The notes: generated by a model not told the origin, from the letters alone. A DNA stretch of 64,000 bases from Chryseobacterium sp. SN22 (GCF_008329705.1 NZ_VTSX01000023.1:21720-85719), one strand, 5' to 3'. Positions 33,297 through 42,239 are shown, counted from the stretch's first letter. Made by a program: numbers and translations.

Positions 33297-33304
33297 CAAA
33301 ATTA
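33297..33304 (-). promoter_or_regulatory. -7 element of the DUF4271-hemD operon
   Basis: TAATTTTG on the minus strand, 13 bp before the TTG start of the DUF4271 gene. Confidence 0.45.
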
Positions 33305-33341
33305 TAGATTATTTTGTATAAAATAAAAAGGTTAAATAAAC

Positions 33342-33349
33342 TATCTTTG
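33342..33349 (+). promoter_or_regulatory. -7 element of the glycosyltransferase gene
   Basis: TATCTTTG, 9 bp before the ATG at 33359, giving a very short leader. It is divergent from the DUF4271 promoter in a 75-bp intergenic gap. Confidence 0.5.
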
Positions 33350-33358
33350 CAAACTGAA

Positions 33359-34075
33359 ATGAAAAAACTGGTCATAATTCCGACATACAACGAAAAGGAA
33401 AATATTGAAGATATTATTTCCGCAGTTTTTGCATTGGAAGATGACTTTCATATTCTGGTAGTGGATGACTCGTCTCCCGATGGAACGGCGGAACTGGTAA
33501 AGGATCTGCAGAAGGCCTTTCCGCATCATCTCCATTTATCCGTAAGGAAAGTAAAAGACGGTCTGGGAAAAGCCTATATCCATGGTTTCAGATGGGCAAT
33601 CGAAAACAAGTATGATTATATTTTCGAGATGGATGCCGATTTTTCCCACAACCCAAACGATCTGCCGAAACTTTTCGAAGCCTGCCTGAATGCGGATATG
33701 GCTATCGGTTCCCGGTACTCCAAAGGGGTAAATGTGGTAAACTGGCCGATGGGAAGGGTGCTGCTGTCTTATTTTGCTTCAAAGTATGTACGGTTTGTGC
33801 TGGGGCTTCCGATTCATGATACGACTGCAGGTTTCGTCTGCTTTTCAAGAAAAGTGCTTGAAGAGATCGGCCTGGACAATGTACGGTTAAAAGGATATGG
33901 ATTCCAGATTGAAATGAAATTCAGAGCCTTCAGGAAAGGATTTAAAATCGTGGAAGTGCCGATTATTTTTACCAACAGGATCCTGGGGGAAAGTAAAATG
34001 AACGGCGGAATTATTCATGAAGCGGTTTTCGGCGTATTAAATTTAAAATGGAAATCCCTGATCAACAGATTATGA
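33359..34075 (+). CDS. Polyprenol monophosphomannose synthase-like glycosyltransferase (GT2)
   Basis: The 238-aa cytoplasmic enzyme transfers mannose (or another hexose) from a nucleotide sugar to a polyprenyl phosphate. The start at 33359 (MKKLVIIPTYNEKENIEDII) is the canonical GT2 beginning; 15 upstream codons are unlikely. Motifs include VVDDSSPDGTAELV, the metal-binding EMDADFSHNP, GSRYSKG, DTTAGFVCFSRKVLEEIGL and RILGESKMNGGIIHEA, all matching dolichol-phosphate mannosyltransferases without the C-terminal membrane domain. Its stop overlaps the next start (ATGA). Confidence 0.9.
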   Translation: MKKLVIIPTYNEKENIEDIISAVFALEDDFHILVVDDSSPDGTAELVKDLQKAFPHHLHLSVRKVKDGLGKAYIHGFRWAIENKYDYIFEMDADFSHNPNDLPKLFEACLNADMAIGSRYSKGVNVVNWPMGRVLLSYFASKYVRFVLGLPIHDTTAGFVCFSRKVLEEIGLDNVRLKGYGFQIEMKFRAFRKGFKIVEVPIIFTNRILGESKMNGGIIHEAVFGVLNLKWKSLINRL

Positions 34076-34449
34076 AAAAACTGTTCTTCATTTTCGTTCT
34101 GATGAGTATGTTTTCCTGCGGAGACTACATCGACAAGCCTGAAAACCTGATCTCCAAAGATCAGATGGCAGAAGTGCTGGCAGACCTGGCCATCAATGAC
34201 CAGGCTACTTTCATCTATCCGAATTCCAATCTGGAAGCCGGGACAAGATATGTTCTGAAACAGCATAATATTAAATCCGAAGATTTTATCGCAAGCTTCA
34301 AATATTACGTGGTGAAGGAAAAAATGCAGGAAATCGCGGAGGATGCGCAGCAAATATTATTGGAAAGAGATCCAAAAGCGGATCAGTATGTAAAGGATAA
34401 AAAAAATAAACCGGGAGAGCTTCAGCCACCTCCCGTTTTATCAAGATAA
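34072..34449 (+). CDS. DUF4296 lipoprotein
   Basis: The 125-aa protein begins at 34072, overlapping the glycosyltransferase stop by 4 bp, with the lipoprotein signal MKKLFFIFVLMSMFSC. The mature part is helical (LISKDQMAEVLADLAINDQATFIY, IKSEDFIASFKYYVVKEKMQEIAEDAQ) and matches DUF4296 as I recall it. It is probably anchored to the inner leaflet of the outer membrane or the outer leaflet of the inner membrane. Translational coupling with the glycosyltransferase suggests a shared envelope role. The function is unknown. Confidence 0.82.
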   Translation: MKKLFFIFVLMSMFSCGDYIDKPENLISKDQMAEVLADLAINDQATFIYPNSNLEAGTRYVLKQHNIKSEDFIASFKYYVVKEKMQEIAEDAQQILLERDPKADQYVKDKKNKPGELQPPPVLSR

Positions 34450-34459
34450 GATATGTAAG

Positions 34460-35593
34460 ATGCAAAAGTTTTTTAATATAGAAAAAACCTCTGAGGGGAA
34501 AGCAAGAGCGGGCGAGCTTACGACAGATCATGGTAAGATTCAGACGCCGATCTTCATGCCGGTAGGAACGGTAGCGAGTGTAAAAACCGTTCATCAGAGA
34601 GAATTAAAAGAAGACATAAAAGCTCAGATTATTCTGGGCAATACCTATCACTTATACCTCCGTCCGGGGATGGAAACCATGCAGGCAGCAGGAGGGCTGC
34701 ACCAGTTCATGAAATGGGATCTTCCTATTCTTACAGATTCGGGAGGCTTTCAGGTATTTTCACTTTCAGGAACAAGAAAAATGTCCGAGGAAGGTGTGAA
34801 ATTCAAATCTCACATAGACGGAAGCGTTCATTTATTCACTCCGGAGAAATCAATGGAAATCCAACGGCAGATCGGAGCTGATATTTTTATGGCTTTTGAT
34901 GAATGTGTAGCATATCCTTGCGATTACAATCAGGTAAAGTCTTCTATGGAAATGACCCATCGATGGCTGAAGAGATGTATGGATTGGAACGAAAAAAATC
35001 CTGAACTGTATGGTCACAAACAGACTTTCTTCCCGATTGTGCAGGGTTCCACTTTTTCAGATCTAAGAAAAATTTCTGCGGAAGTGATCGCTGAAGCCGG
35101 TGCTGAAGGGAATGCGATCGGAGGACTTTCTGTTGGAGAACCCGAAGAAGAAATGTACCGAATTACCGATGAGGTGACGGATATTTTACCTAAAGAAAAA
35201 CCAAGATACCTGATGGGTGTAGGAACGCCCTGGAATATCCTTGAGTCGATCGGGCTGGGAATCGATATGATGGATTGCGTAATGCCGACACGTAATGCCA
35301 GAAATGCCATGCTTTTCACCTGGAAAGGCGTCATGAACATGAAAAACGAAAAGTGGAAGCAGGATTTTTCGCCGCTGGACGAATTCGGAACGAGTTTCGT
35401 AGACCGGGAATATTCAAAGGCCTATCTGAGACATCTGTTTGTGTCTAAGGAATACCTAGCGAAACAGATCGCATCGATTCATAACCTGGCTTTCTACCTG
35501 GATTTGGTAAAAACGGCAAGAGAGCATATTTTAGCAGGGGATTTCTACCAGTGGAAAGATTCTGTAGTACCGGTGCTGCGCCAAAGGCTGTAA
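34460..35593 (+). CDS. tgt: tRNA-guanine transglycosylase (Tgt), zinc cysteines missing
   Basis: Tgt inserts the queuine precursor preQ1 at position 34 of tRNAs with GUN anticodons. The 377-aa TIM-barrel has LGNTYHLYLRPG, DSGGFQVFSL, VQGSTF, IGGLSVGEP, YLMGVGTP and DMMDCVMPTRNARNAM with the catalytic Asp. In E. coli the zinc ligands are three Cys in a CxCxxC plus a His; here the aligned stretch reads DEFGTSFVDREYSKAYL with Gly, Ser and Asp in their place, while the IHNLAFY histidine remains. The missing site is real in the sequence; whether activity is kept by other means cannot be said. It is followed by a permease gene. Confidence 0.92.
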   Translation: MQKFFNIEKTSEGKARAGELTTDHGKIQTPIFMPVGTVASVKTVHQRELKEDIKAQIILGNTYHLYLRPGMETMQAAGGLHQFMKWDLPILTDSGGFQVFSLSGTRKMSEEGVKFKSHIDGSVHLFTPEKSMEIQRQIGADIFMAFDECVAYPCDYNQVKSSMEMTHRWLKRCMDWNEKNPELYGHKQTFFPIVQGSTFSDLRKISAEVIAEAGAEGNAIGGLSVGEPEEEMYRITDEVTDILPKEKPRYLMGVGTPWNILESIGLGIDMMDCVMPTRNARNAMLFTWKGVMNMKNEKWKQDFSPLDEFGTSFVDREYSKAYLRHLFVSKEYLAKQIASIHNLAFYLDLVKTAREHILAGDFYQWKDSVVPVLRQRL

Positions 35594-35648
35594 CCGATTA
35601 ATAAAGAAAGAAAGTCTGATAGGAATAATCAAATAAAAATGCAGTAAC

Positions 35649-36761
35649 ATGCTAAAGATCATAGACCGATACATTGTGCGAAAATACCTTGGAACATTCA
35701 GTTTCATGTTGATCCTCCTGTCTATTGTAGTATTGGTGATCGATGTACAGCAGAAAATCCCGAGGATTGAAAATGCCACGGCAATTGATCCGAAGCTGAA
35801 TGTTACCTATTTTCTGATCCATTTCTATCCCTTCTGGATCATCAACCTGATTATGACATTCCTCTCGATCCTGGTGTTTATTTCAGTGATCTATTTTACA
35901 TCCAGAATGGCAAATAATACCGAGATTGTTGCGGTAATCAGCAGTGGGGCCAGCTTCCACCGGTTCGCTAGGCCGTATTTGCTAACGTCCCTTTTTATTG
36001 CCATTTTATCATTAGGGATCAACCATTTCTTGCTGCCCTGGGCCAATATCCAAAAAAACCAGCTGGAAGCTTATACCTATAATGCCACCAACAAGGAAAA
36101 GGTACTGGGAACGGCTCCTGTTTCCGCACAGCTTAGCAAGACCGAATACATTTTCATCAATACCTGGAACAAAAGGGAGAAGCGGGGATCAGGATTCCTC
36201 TATCAGAAGTTTGATAAAAACAGAAGGATGACTTATGAGCTTAAAGCTTCCGATGTTTCCTGGGACAAGGATAAAAAAATCTTTGTTCTGAATTCCTATA
36301 CAGAAAAAACCATCAATAAAAACGATACGGAAAAGCTTGCCAATGGATTTGAGCTGAAGAAAAATTACGGGCATGATCCCGAAGAACTTTTCCCGAACGA
36401 ATTGCTGGGGCAGAATAAAACCACGCCTGAGCTTCTAAAATTCATCCACAGGGAAACTGAAAAAGGAAACAGCAACCTGAATGCGCATTTGAATGAGCTG
36501 CATCAGAGGACTTCGATGCCTGTTTCCATCGTGATCCTTACCTTTCTGGCACTTTCCCTTTCCTCGCAGAAAAAAAGGGGAGGGCTCGGGGTAAACTTGG
36601 CACTGGGAATTTCCCTGGCCTTTGTCTTTGTATTCTCTTTTGAAGCTTTAAAAGTGGTTTCCGAGAACAAAAGCATGTCCCCGGCTCTGGCGATGTGGTT
36701 CCCGAATATTGTCTTCTTCCCGCTTGCCGCTTATCTTTATATTAAAAGGGCCAATCAGTAA
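35649..36761 (+). CDS. lptG: LptF/LptG-family permease of lipopolysaccharide export
   Basis: The 370-aa inner-membrane protein belongs to the YjgP/YjgQ family that pulls LPS from the membrane with the LptB ATPase. It has N-terminal segments MLKIIDRYIVRKYLGTFSFM and LSIVVLVIDVQQ, a central periplasmic jellyroll (KTEYIFINTWNKREKRGSGF), and C-terminal segments SIVILTFLALSLSSQKKRGG, LGISLAFVFVFSFEAL and PNIVFFPLAAYLYI. The split between lptF and lptG cannot be made confidently from this sequence alone. It converges on birA with a 7-bp overlap of 3' ends. Confidence 0.88.
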   Translation: MLKIIDRYIVRKYLGTFSFMLILLSIVVLVIDVQQKIPRIENATAIDPKLNVTYFLIHFYPFWIINLIMTFLSILVFISVIYFTSRMANNTEIVAVISSGASFHRFARPYLLTSLFIAILSLGINHFLLPWANIQKNQLEAYTYNATNKEKVLGTAPVSAQLSKTEYIFINTWNKREKRGSGFLYQKFDKNRRMTYELKASDVSWDKDKKIFVLNSYTEKTINKNDTEKLANGFELKKNYGHDPEELFPNELLGQNKTTPELLKFIHRETEKGNSNLNAHLNELHQRTSMPVSIVILTFLALSLSSQKKRGGLGVNLALGISLAFVFVFSFEALKVVSENKSMSPALAMWFPNIVFFPLAAYLYIKRANQ

Positions 36762-37471
36762 AGCAGCTTGATTTCTTTATGAAAGAAGGACTGTAAGCCT
36801 TCGTCTTCCAGTTCAATCCACAATTCACCTTTTTCGTCAGCCTGGCGGATGATGCCATTTTGTCGCTTTTTATCCTTTTCAAAAACAGAAATTTCATCTT
36901 TCCGGAAGAGCTTCCGGTTGAAAAGCTTCCGGATTTCCTCTCCGGAAGGTAAGGATTTTAACTTTTCCGCTAAAAAAATATCCAACTGCAGAGCAAATTC
37001 ATGCAGGTCGAAAGACTTTCCTGTAAGGGTTAGAAGCGATGATGCATTGGAAATTTCCCCGAATGTTTCCTGAAGAATGTTGAAACCTGCTCCGATAATA
37101 AAATAGTTGTGGTGATTGATTTTTTTCTTTTCAATTAAAATGCCGACAATTTTTTTGTTTTTAAGAACGATATCATTGGGCCATTTGATTTTCACCGGGT
37201 TTTCAGCCAGATTGGCAAGGAAATCGCTGATGACAATTGCGGTATAATAATTGAACATAAAATCGGAGACCGTAAAATTTTCAGCCTTGACGGCCAGTGT
37301 ATAAGCCAGATTTTTTTCAGCCGTTGAAGACCAGGTGTTTCCGTACTGTCCGCGGCCTTTTGTCTGATTGAATGTATACACAGCAATAAAATCTGAATTT
37401 TCGTAAAGTAAAAACTTGGATATTTCGTCATTAGTAGAAGAACATTCATTCACGTAAAATAGTTGACTCAT
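36755..37471 (-). CDS. birA: Biotin--[acetyl-CoA-carboxylase] ligase
   Basis: The 238-aa enzyme activates biotin with ATP and attaches it to biotin carboxyl carrier protein. Motifs are NECSSTNDEISKF, TFNQTKGRGQYGNTWSS (the GRGxxG-type adenylate loop) and VKIKWPNDIVLKNKKIVGILIE with the catalytic Lys. The N-terminal DNA-binding domain of the bifunctional E. coli type is absent, so it should not act as a repressor. It is transcribed away from rsfS across an 86-bp gap. This monofunctional form is common in Bacteroidota. Confidence 0.93.
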   Translation of the reverse strand: MSQLFYVNECSSTNDEISKFLLYENSDFIAVYTFNQTKGRGQYGNTWSSTAEKNLAYTLAVKAENFTVSDFMFNYYTAIVISDFLANLAENPVKIKWPNDIVLKNKKIVGILIEKKKINHHNYFIIGAGFNILQETFGEISNASSLLTLTGKSFDLHEFALQLDIFLAEKLKSLPSGEEIRKLFNRKLFRKDEISVFEKDKKRQNGIIRQADEKGELWIELEDEGLQSFFHKEIKLLY

Positions 37472-37530
37472 TTAAGAAAACTTTAAGACTTTCGGGGGTT
37501 AAAAGTAAGGCTAAAGTAAAAGAAAAACAA

Positions 37531-37538
37531 TAAATTTG
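37531..37538 (+). promoter_or_regulatory. -7 promoter element of rsfS-ftsH
   Basis: TAAATTTG, 20 bp before the rsfS start codon, fits TAnnTTTG. Confidence 0.55.
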
Positions 37539-37557
37539 CAGATTATAGTATTTTTTA

Positions 37558-37920
37558 ATGAATAAAACAGCAGAAAAACAAGCACTAATAGATAAAATTG
37601 TAGAGGCTATCCAGGATGTAAAAGGCGAAGATATCATGATATTTGATCTTTCCAACATCGAAAACTCAGTGGCAGAAACGTTCATCATTTGCAGCGGAAA
37701 CTCCAATACGCAGGTTTCAGCATTGGCAGGAAGTGTGGAAAAGAAAGTAAGAAATGATCTTAAAGACCGGCCTTGGCACGTAGAAGGTACCGAAAACTCC
37801 ATGTGGGTATTGGTAGATTATGTATCCGTAGTCGTTCATATTTTCCAGAAAGAAGTACGTGAGTATTATGATATCGAGGAACTCTGGGGAGATGCCGCTA
37901 TCACAAGAATTGAAAGTTAA
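37558..37920 (+). CDS. rsfS: Ribosome silencing factor RsfS
   Basis: RsfS binds ribosomal protein L14 and blocks subunit joining under starvation. The 120-aa length and the segments LIDKIVEAIQDVKGEDIMIFDLSNIENSVAETFIICSGNSNTQVSALAG, WHVEGTENSMWVLVDYVSVVVHIFQKEVREYYDIEELWGDA fit the family closely. It is cytoplasmic and forms an operon with ftsH, which starts 21 bp later; the pairing is usual in Bacteroidota. Confidence 0.95.
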   Translation: MNKTAEKQALIDKIVEAIQDVKGEDIMIFDLSNIENSVAETFIICSGNSNTQVSALAGSVEKKVRNDLKDRPWHVEGTENSMWVLVDYVSVVVHIFQKEVREYYDIEELWGDAAITRIES

Positions 37921-37941
37921 TATTAATTTTAAAAAGTATAA

Positions 37942-39948
37942 ATGAATAATAAAGGATTTAACTGGTTTTTTCCGATCATGATTATAGCCCTTGTGCTTTT
38001 TTTTGTAGCCAATTCTTTTGGAGACAACAGCGCAAAGTCTATTGATGAAGATGGTTTCTTCAGAGAAATGCAGGCGGGAAAAGTTCAGAACATTATAATT
38101 TATAAAGACACTGAAAGAGCCGACATATTTCTTACCAAAGAAGCAAAAACGGCAACGGTAAGTACAAAGGAGAATGATCCGCTTTCTGCCTTTTCCATGG
38201 CTCCGAAAGCAGACTATACCGTAAAATACGGGGATTTACAGCTTTTCTTACAAAAGTTTGATCAGGTAAAAGCTCAGAATCCGGCGGTTAAGACATCGAA
38301 AGATTACGGCGTGGGTAAAAGCCCGCTGATGGATATTCTGGTTCAGGCGTTGATCTGGATTACGATCCTGGGGATATTCTATTTTATCCTTTTCAGAAAA
38401 ATGGGAAGCGGCGGCGGTCCCGGTGGACAGATTTTTTCAATCGGAAAATCGAAAGCCAAGCTTTTTGATGAAAAAGAAAGAATCCAGGTGACATTTAAGG
38501 ATGTAGCCGGTCTGGAAGGTGCTAAAGAAGAGGTTCAGGAAGTTGTGGACTTTTTGAAAAACTCAGAAAAATATACGAAATTGGGAGGTAAGATTCCTAA
38601 GGGTGTTTTATTGGTAGGTCCTCCGGGAACCGGTAAAACCTTATTGGCAAAAGCCGTAGCAGGAGAGGCTAAAGTTCCTTTCTTCTCACTTTCAGGTTCG
38701 GATTTTGTGGAAATGTTCGTTGGGGTAGGTGCATCAAGGGTAAGAGACCTTTTCGCCCAGGCTAAAGCCAAATCTCCGGCTATTATTTTCATTGATGAGA
38801 TCGACGCCATCGGGCGTGCCAGAGGAAAAAACAACTTCTCCGGCGGAAACGATGAAAGAGAGAACACGCTGAACCAGTTGTTGACGGAAATGGATGGTTT
38901 CGGTACTGACACCAATGTTATTGTAATGGCAGCGACCAACAGAGCAGATATCCTGGATAAAGCGTTAATGAGAGCCGGACGTTTTGACCGTTCGATCTAC
39001 GTCGACCTTCCGGAACTGCACGAAAGAAGACAGATCTTTGATGTTCATTTAAAGAAAATCAAGCTGGACGAAAATGTAGACCGTGAATTTTTGGCAAAAC
39101 AGACTCCCGGATTCAGTGGAGCAGATATTGCCAACGTTTGTAACGAAGCAGCTCTTATTGCTGCCCGTAATGACCATTCATCGGTAAGCAAGCAGGATTT
39201 CCTTGATGCTGTAGACCGGATTATCGGTGGTCTTGAAAAGAAAAATAAAGCAATCAAACCGTCTGAAAAGAAAAGGGTGGCTTATCATGAAGCAGGGCAT
39301 GCTACGATTTCATGGTTGGTAGAGCATGCTTCACCACTTTTGAAAGTAACCATTGTACCGAGAGGACGTTCTTTAGGAGCAGCCTGGTATTTGCCTGAGG
39401 AAAGACAGCTGACCACTACCGAGCAGATGCTTGATGAAATGTGTGCTACTTTGGGGGGTAGAGCTGCAGAACAGGTTATATTCAACAATATCTCTACAGG
39501 GGCTCTTTCCGATCTGGAAAGTGTAACCAAAAGAGCCCAGGCGATGGTAACCATCTATGGTCTGAGTCCGAATATCGGAAATATATCGTATTACGACAGC
39601 TCAGGACAGTCTGAATATAATTTCGGAAAGCCGTATTCTGAAGAAACGGCCAAGAAGATTGACGTTGAAATCAGAGGGCTTATCGAAACGCAATATGACC
39701 GTGCCGTACAAATCCTGACGGATAATAAAGATAAACTGGATGCTTTGGCAACCAAACTTCTTGAAAAAGAAGTGATCTTCCGTGAAGACCTTGAAGAAGT
39801 ATTCGGGAAAAGAGCCTGGGATCCCGAATTGACGGAGAAACCGGTAACAAATACCATTCCTACTGCAGAGCCGCAAGAGCAGATCCTTATTAAGGAAAAG
39901 GAAGGAGAAGGCGGAATTCAGGCACCTGAAAGCCCTACCCAGATTTAA
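37942..39948 (+). CDS. ftsH: ATP-dependent zinc metalloprotease FtsH
   Basis: FtsH is the membrane-bound AAA+ protease that degrades misfolded membrane proteins and regulatory proteins. The 668-aa protein has two N-terminal membrane segments (about 5-25 and a second near VQALIWITILGIFYFILF) around a periplasmic domain. The AAA module has Walker A GPPGTGKTLLAKAVAGE, IIFIDEIDAIGR and the SRH region RFDRSIYVDLP. The zinc protease motif is HEAGHATISW. The Gln/Glu-rich tail beyond residue 640 is a short linker. It is expressed with rsfS and closed by a strong terminator. Confidence 0.97.
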   Translation: MNNKGFNWFFPIMIIALVLFFVANSFGDNSAKSIDEDGFFREMQAGKVQNIIIYKDTERADIFLTKEAKTATVSTKENDPLSAFSMAPKADYTVKYGDLQLFLQKFDQVKAQNPAVKTSKDYGVGKSPLMDILVQALIWITILGIFYFILFRKMGSGGGPGGQIFSIGKSKAKLFDEKERIQVTFKDVAGLEGAKEEVQEVVDFLKNSEKYTKLGGKIPKGVLLVGPPGTGKTLLAKAVAGEAKVPFFSLSGSDFVEMFVGVGASRVRDLFAQAKAKSPAIIFIDEIDAIGRARGKNNFSGGNDERENTLNQLLTEMDGFGTDTNVIVMAATNRADILDKALMRAGRFDRSIYVDLPELHERRQIFDVHLKKIKLDENVDREFLAKQTPGFSGADIANVCNEAALIAARNDHSSVSKQDFLDAVDRIIGGLEKKNKAIKPSEKKRVAYHEAGHATISWLVEHASPLLKVTIVPRGRSLGAAWYLPEERQLTTTEQMLDEMCATLGGRAAEQVIFNNISTGALSDLESVTKRAQAMVTIYGLSPNIGNISYYDSSGQSEYNFGKPYSEETAKKIDVEIRGLIETQYDRAVQILTDNKDKLDALATKLLEKEVIFREDLEEVFGKRAWDPELTEKPVTNTIPTAEPQEQILIKEKEGEGGIQAPESPTQI

Positions 39949-39969
39949 CGATTAAATTAAACCTCATAA

Positions 39970-40001
39970 AACCTGACAGTTCTGAAATTGTCAGGTTTTT
40001 T
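39970..40001 (+). terminator. Terminator after ftsH
   Basis: AACCTGACA/TGTCAGGTT arms with a 10-base loop are followed by a T-run. Confidence 0.85.
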
Positions 40002-40044
40002 CATATTTATCGGCATGTTTTTGGAATTCTATGGGATTAATTTA

Positions 40045-40052
40045 TATTTTTG
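40045..40052 (+). promoter_or_regulatory. -7 element of the LUD-cdsA-psd operon
   Basis: TATTTTTG fits TAnnTTTG and ends 27 bp before the TTG start of the LUD-domain gene. Confidence 0.45.
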
Positions 40053-40079
40053 TATTAAGTTGACTAAAAATAAACTACA

Positions 40080-40661
40080 TTGAATTTATTCAAGAAGATT
40101 GTAAGCAAACTTACCAGCCAGCCTGAAGAAGAGCAAAAGCAGAGCCTGGAAAAGCTAGGGGATTCGTTGAAAAATGCGGATCTCGACTATAAATTTGCCC
40201 AGTTGTTTACACATTCAGGAGGATTTTTCAATTACTGTGCAGATGAAGCGGAAGCTCTCCAGACGCTGAACCAGATCATCAAGATAGAAGGGATCCGTAA
40301 TATATTCTGTTGGGATAAGGATCTTCAGAATTTTCTGGATGTCGTAAAGACGCCTTATACTCCGGAACTTCAGATAGGGAACGATGCCAGCTTTATTACC
40401 TGTGAATACCTCATCGCCTATGACGGAAGGATTATGCTTTCGCATAACAATATTCTGCATTATCATTCCTCACGGCTTCCGGACAAGATTATTATCATGG
40501 CCAATGTTTCACAGATCGTAAGTAACCTGAACGATGCCATGGGAAAGATCAAAAGAAACGGAAATATCAAGAACCTTACATCCATCAGCGGAGGCCACTC
40601 CAAGCTTGATACTTCTTCGCATACGAATACAAAACTCTTTTTATTGCTGCTTGAAGATTAA
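40080..40661 (+). CDS. LUD-domain protein (LutC-like), TTG start
   Basis: The 193-aa protein belongs to the LUD (LutB/LutC, formerly DUF162) superfamily linked to lactate utilisation and redox enzymes. Recognisable parts are FFNYCADEAEALQTLNQII, CEYLIAYDGRIMLSHNNI and IIMANVSQIVSNLNDAMGKI. The start codon is TTG at 40080 because an in-frame stop lies three codons upstream and no ATG precedes it. LutB and LutA are not nearby, and in Bacteroidota this gene sits regularly between ftsH and cdsA, which suggests a distinct role. It precedes cdsA by 23 bp. Confidence 0.8.
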   Translation: MNLFKKIVSKLTSQPEEEQKQSLEKLGDSLKNADLDYKFAQLFTHSGGFFNYCADEAEALQTLNQIIKIEGIRNIFCWDKDLQNFLDVVKTPYTPELQIGNDASFITCEYLIAYDGRIMLSHNNILHYHSSRLPDKIIIMANVSQIVSNLNDAMGKIKRNGNIKNLTSISGGHSKLDTSSHTNTKLFLLLLED

Positions 40662-40684
40662 GCTCAACTTATAAATATAAAATT

Positions 40685-41557
40685 TTGGATAAAAATCTCA
40701 TTCAAAGAACCCTTTCAGGACTTGTTTATGTCACCGTTATCATTCTTTGTACCTCTCCGCTCGGCGCTCAGCTGATCAACAGTATTTCACAGGGGCTTGT
40801 AAGACAGGAATACCTGTATTTCGGATTAATTACCTTTTTAATGATTGTCGGTGCCTGGGAATGTTTTAAAATTATGAAATTCGGACAAGGCTATGAGCGG
40901 TTTGTCGTTTTTCCGTTGGTTATTTTTATTTTTTATATTTTTTCTAAAAGATATTTTCATTTCGATTTCTTTTTCGATTTCCGGCTGAGCGAGATCCTGG
41001 CGATGGTTTTAATTTTAATTGCCGTCGTTACTTTGTTTAAATATCCAAATGAACTTTATTTCGATAGCGGAAAGCTTATTTTCATCGTAATTTACGTCGC
41101 GCTGCCTTTCAGCTTTGCATTGGGATTACCCAAGTTTTCACAATTTGATGACCGCTTTTCATTAGAGGTGTTGTTCCTGTTTATTTTGATCTGGAGCAGC
41201 GATACCTTTGCTTATCTTACCGGTAAATTCTTCGGAAAACATAAGATGGCTCCCAAGATTTCCCCCAAAAAGACATGGGAAGGATATATCGGCGGGGTAG
41301 TACTAACTTTGGTTCTTTCTTATTTTATTGAAAAGTACCAGCATGACCTGCGCGGAAACTGGATGGTAGTCGGTTTTTTAGTAGCTGCTTTCGCCCCGAT
41401 AGGGGATTTAGTAGAGAGCCAGCTTAAAAGAAATTTCGCTGTCAAAGACAGCGGCAACATCATTCCGGGGCATGGCGGCGTATTAGATCGCCTGGATAGT
41501 TTTTTAATCTGCGTTCCTGTCGTATATTTGTACTTTATTTTAGAAAAATTTATTTAA
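40685..41557 (+). CDS. cdsA: Phosphatidate cytidylyltransferase, TTG start
   Basis: CdsA makes CDP-diacylglycerol, the branch point for phospholipid synthesis. The 290-aa membrane protein has many hydrophobic segments and the C-terminal signature SPKKTWEGYIGG ... FAPIGDLVESQLKRNFAVKDSGNIIPGHGGVLDRLDSFL. Upstream segments DTFAYLTGKFFGKHKMAPKI belong to the same signature. The start is TTG (40685), reading MDKNLIQRTLSG. It is followed 4 bp later by psd, so this is a phospholipid operon. Confidence 0.95.
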   Translation: MDKNLIQRTLSGLVYVTVIILCTSPLGAQLINSISQGLVRQEYLYFGLITFLMIVGAWECFKIMKFGQGYERFVVFPLVIFIFYIFSKRYFHFDFFFDFRLSEILAMVLILIAVVTLFKYPNELYFDSGKLIFIVIYVALPFSFALGLPKFSQFDDRFSLEVLFLFILIWSSDTFAYLTGKFFGKHKMAPKISPKKTWEGYIGGVVLTLVLSYFIEKYQHDLRGNWMVVGFLVAAFAPIGDLVESQLKRNFAVKDSGNIIPGHGGVLDRLDSFLICVPVVYLYFILEKFI

Positions 41558-41561
41558 ACTC

Positions 41562-42218
41562 ATGAAATTACACAAAGAATCAAAAGGAACCATCACCGTT
41601 GCCTCCTTGCTGTTTGTCATTATAAGCGCATTGGCCATCTATTTTCTTGAAATGTGGTCGCTGGTGATCATTCTGCCTTTATTGGTGGTATACAGTCTGG
41701 TATTTTGGTTCTTCCGGGTGCCGAACCGTGATATTTTAGACCACAAAGAAAATGTGATTGCGCCGGTAGACGGAAAAGTAGTCATGATCAAGGAAGTGGA
41801 AGAAGATGAATTCATCAAAGGAAAAGCCATTCAGGTTTCTATCTTTATGTCTCCGCTGAACGTGCATATCTGCCGTTATCCGGTATCAGGAAAAGTAATC
41901 TATAAGAAATACCATCCCGGGAAATACTTGGTCGCATGGCACGAAAAATCGTCTACTGAGAATGAAAGGACAACTGTTGCTGTAGAAAGTCTAACGAATC
42001 ATAAGGTGGTTTTCAGGCAGATTGCGGGATACGTTGCCAGAAGGATTGTTTTCTACTGTAAAGAAGAGGATGAGGCAAAAGCTGGGCATGAATTCGGTTT
42101 CATTAAATTCGGGTCCAGAATGGATGTGTTTTTACCGCTGGATACGGAAATTGTTTGTAAGATCGGAGATATTACGAAAGGAGGCCTGGATGTTATCGCA
42201 AGAATGAAAGAAGGCTAA
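41562..42218 (+). CDS. psd: Phosphatidylserine decarboxylase family protein
   Basis: Psd decarboxylates phosphatidylserine to phosphatidylethanolamine using a pyruvoyl group made by self-cleavage. The 218-aa protein has two N-terminal membrane segments and the motifs FFRVPNR, VIAPVDGKV, VSIFMSPLNVHICRYPVSG and the cleavage site IKFGSRMDVFLP (Gly-Ser). The length matches the short archaeal-type Psd common in Bacteroidota. It is the last gene of the LUD-cdsA-psd unit. Confidence 0.94.
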   Translation: MKLHKESKGTITVASLLFVIISALAIYFLEMWSLVIILPLLVVYSLVFWFFRVPNRDILDHKENVIAPVDGKVVMIKEVEEDEFIKGKAIQVSIFMSPLNVHICRYPVSGKVIYKKYHPGKYLVAWHEKSSTENERTTVAVESLTNHKVVFRQIAGYVARRIVFYCKEEDEAKAGHEFGFIKFGSRMDVFLPLDTEIVCKIGDITKGGLDVIARMKEG

Positions 42219-42239
42219 ATTTTGATCCATACAAAATTC

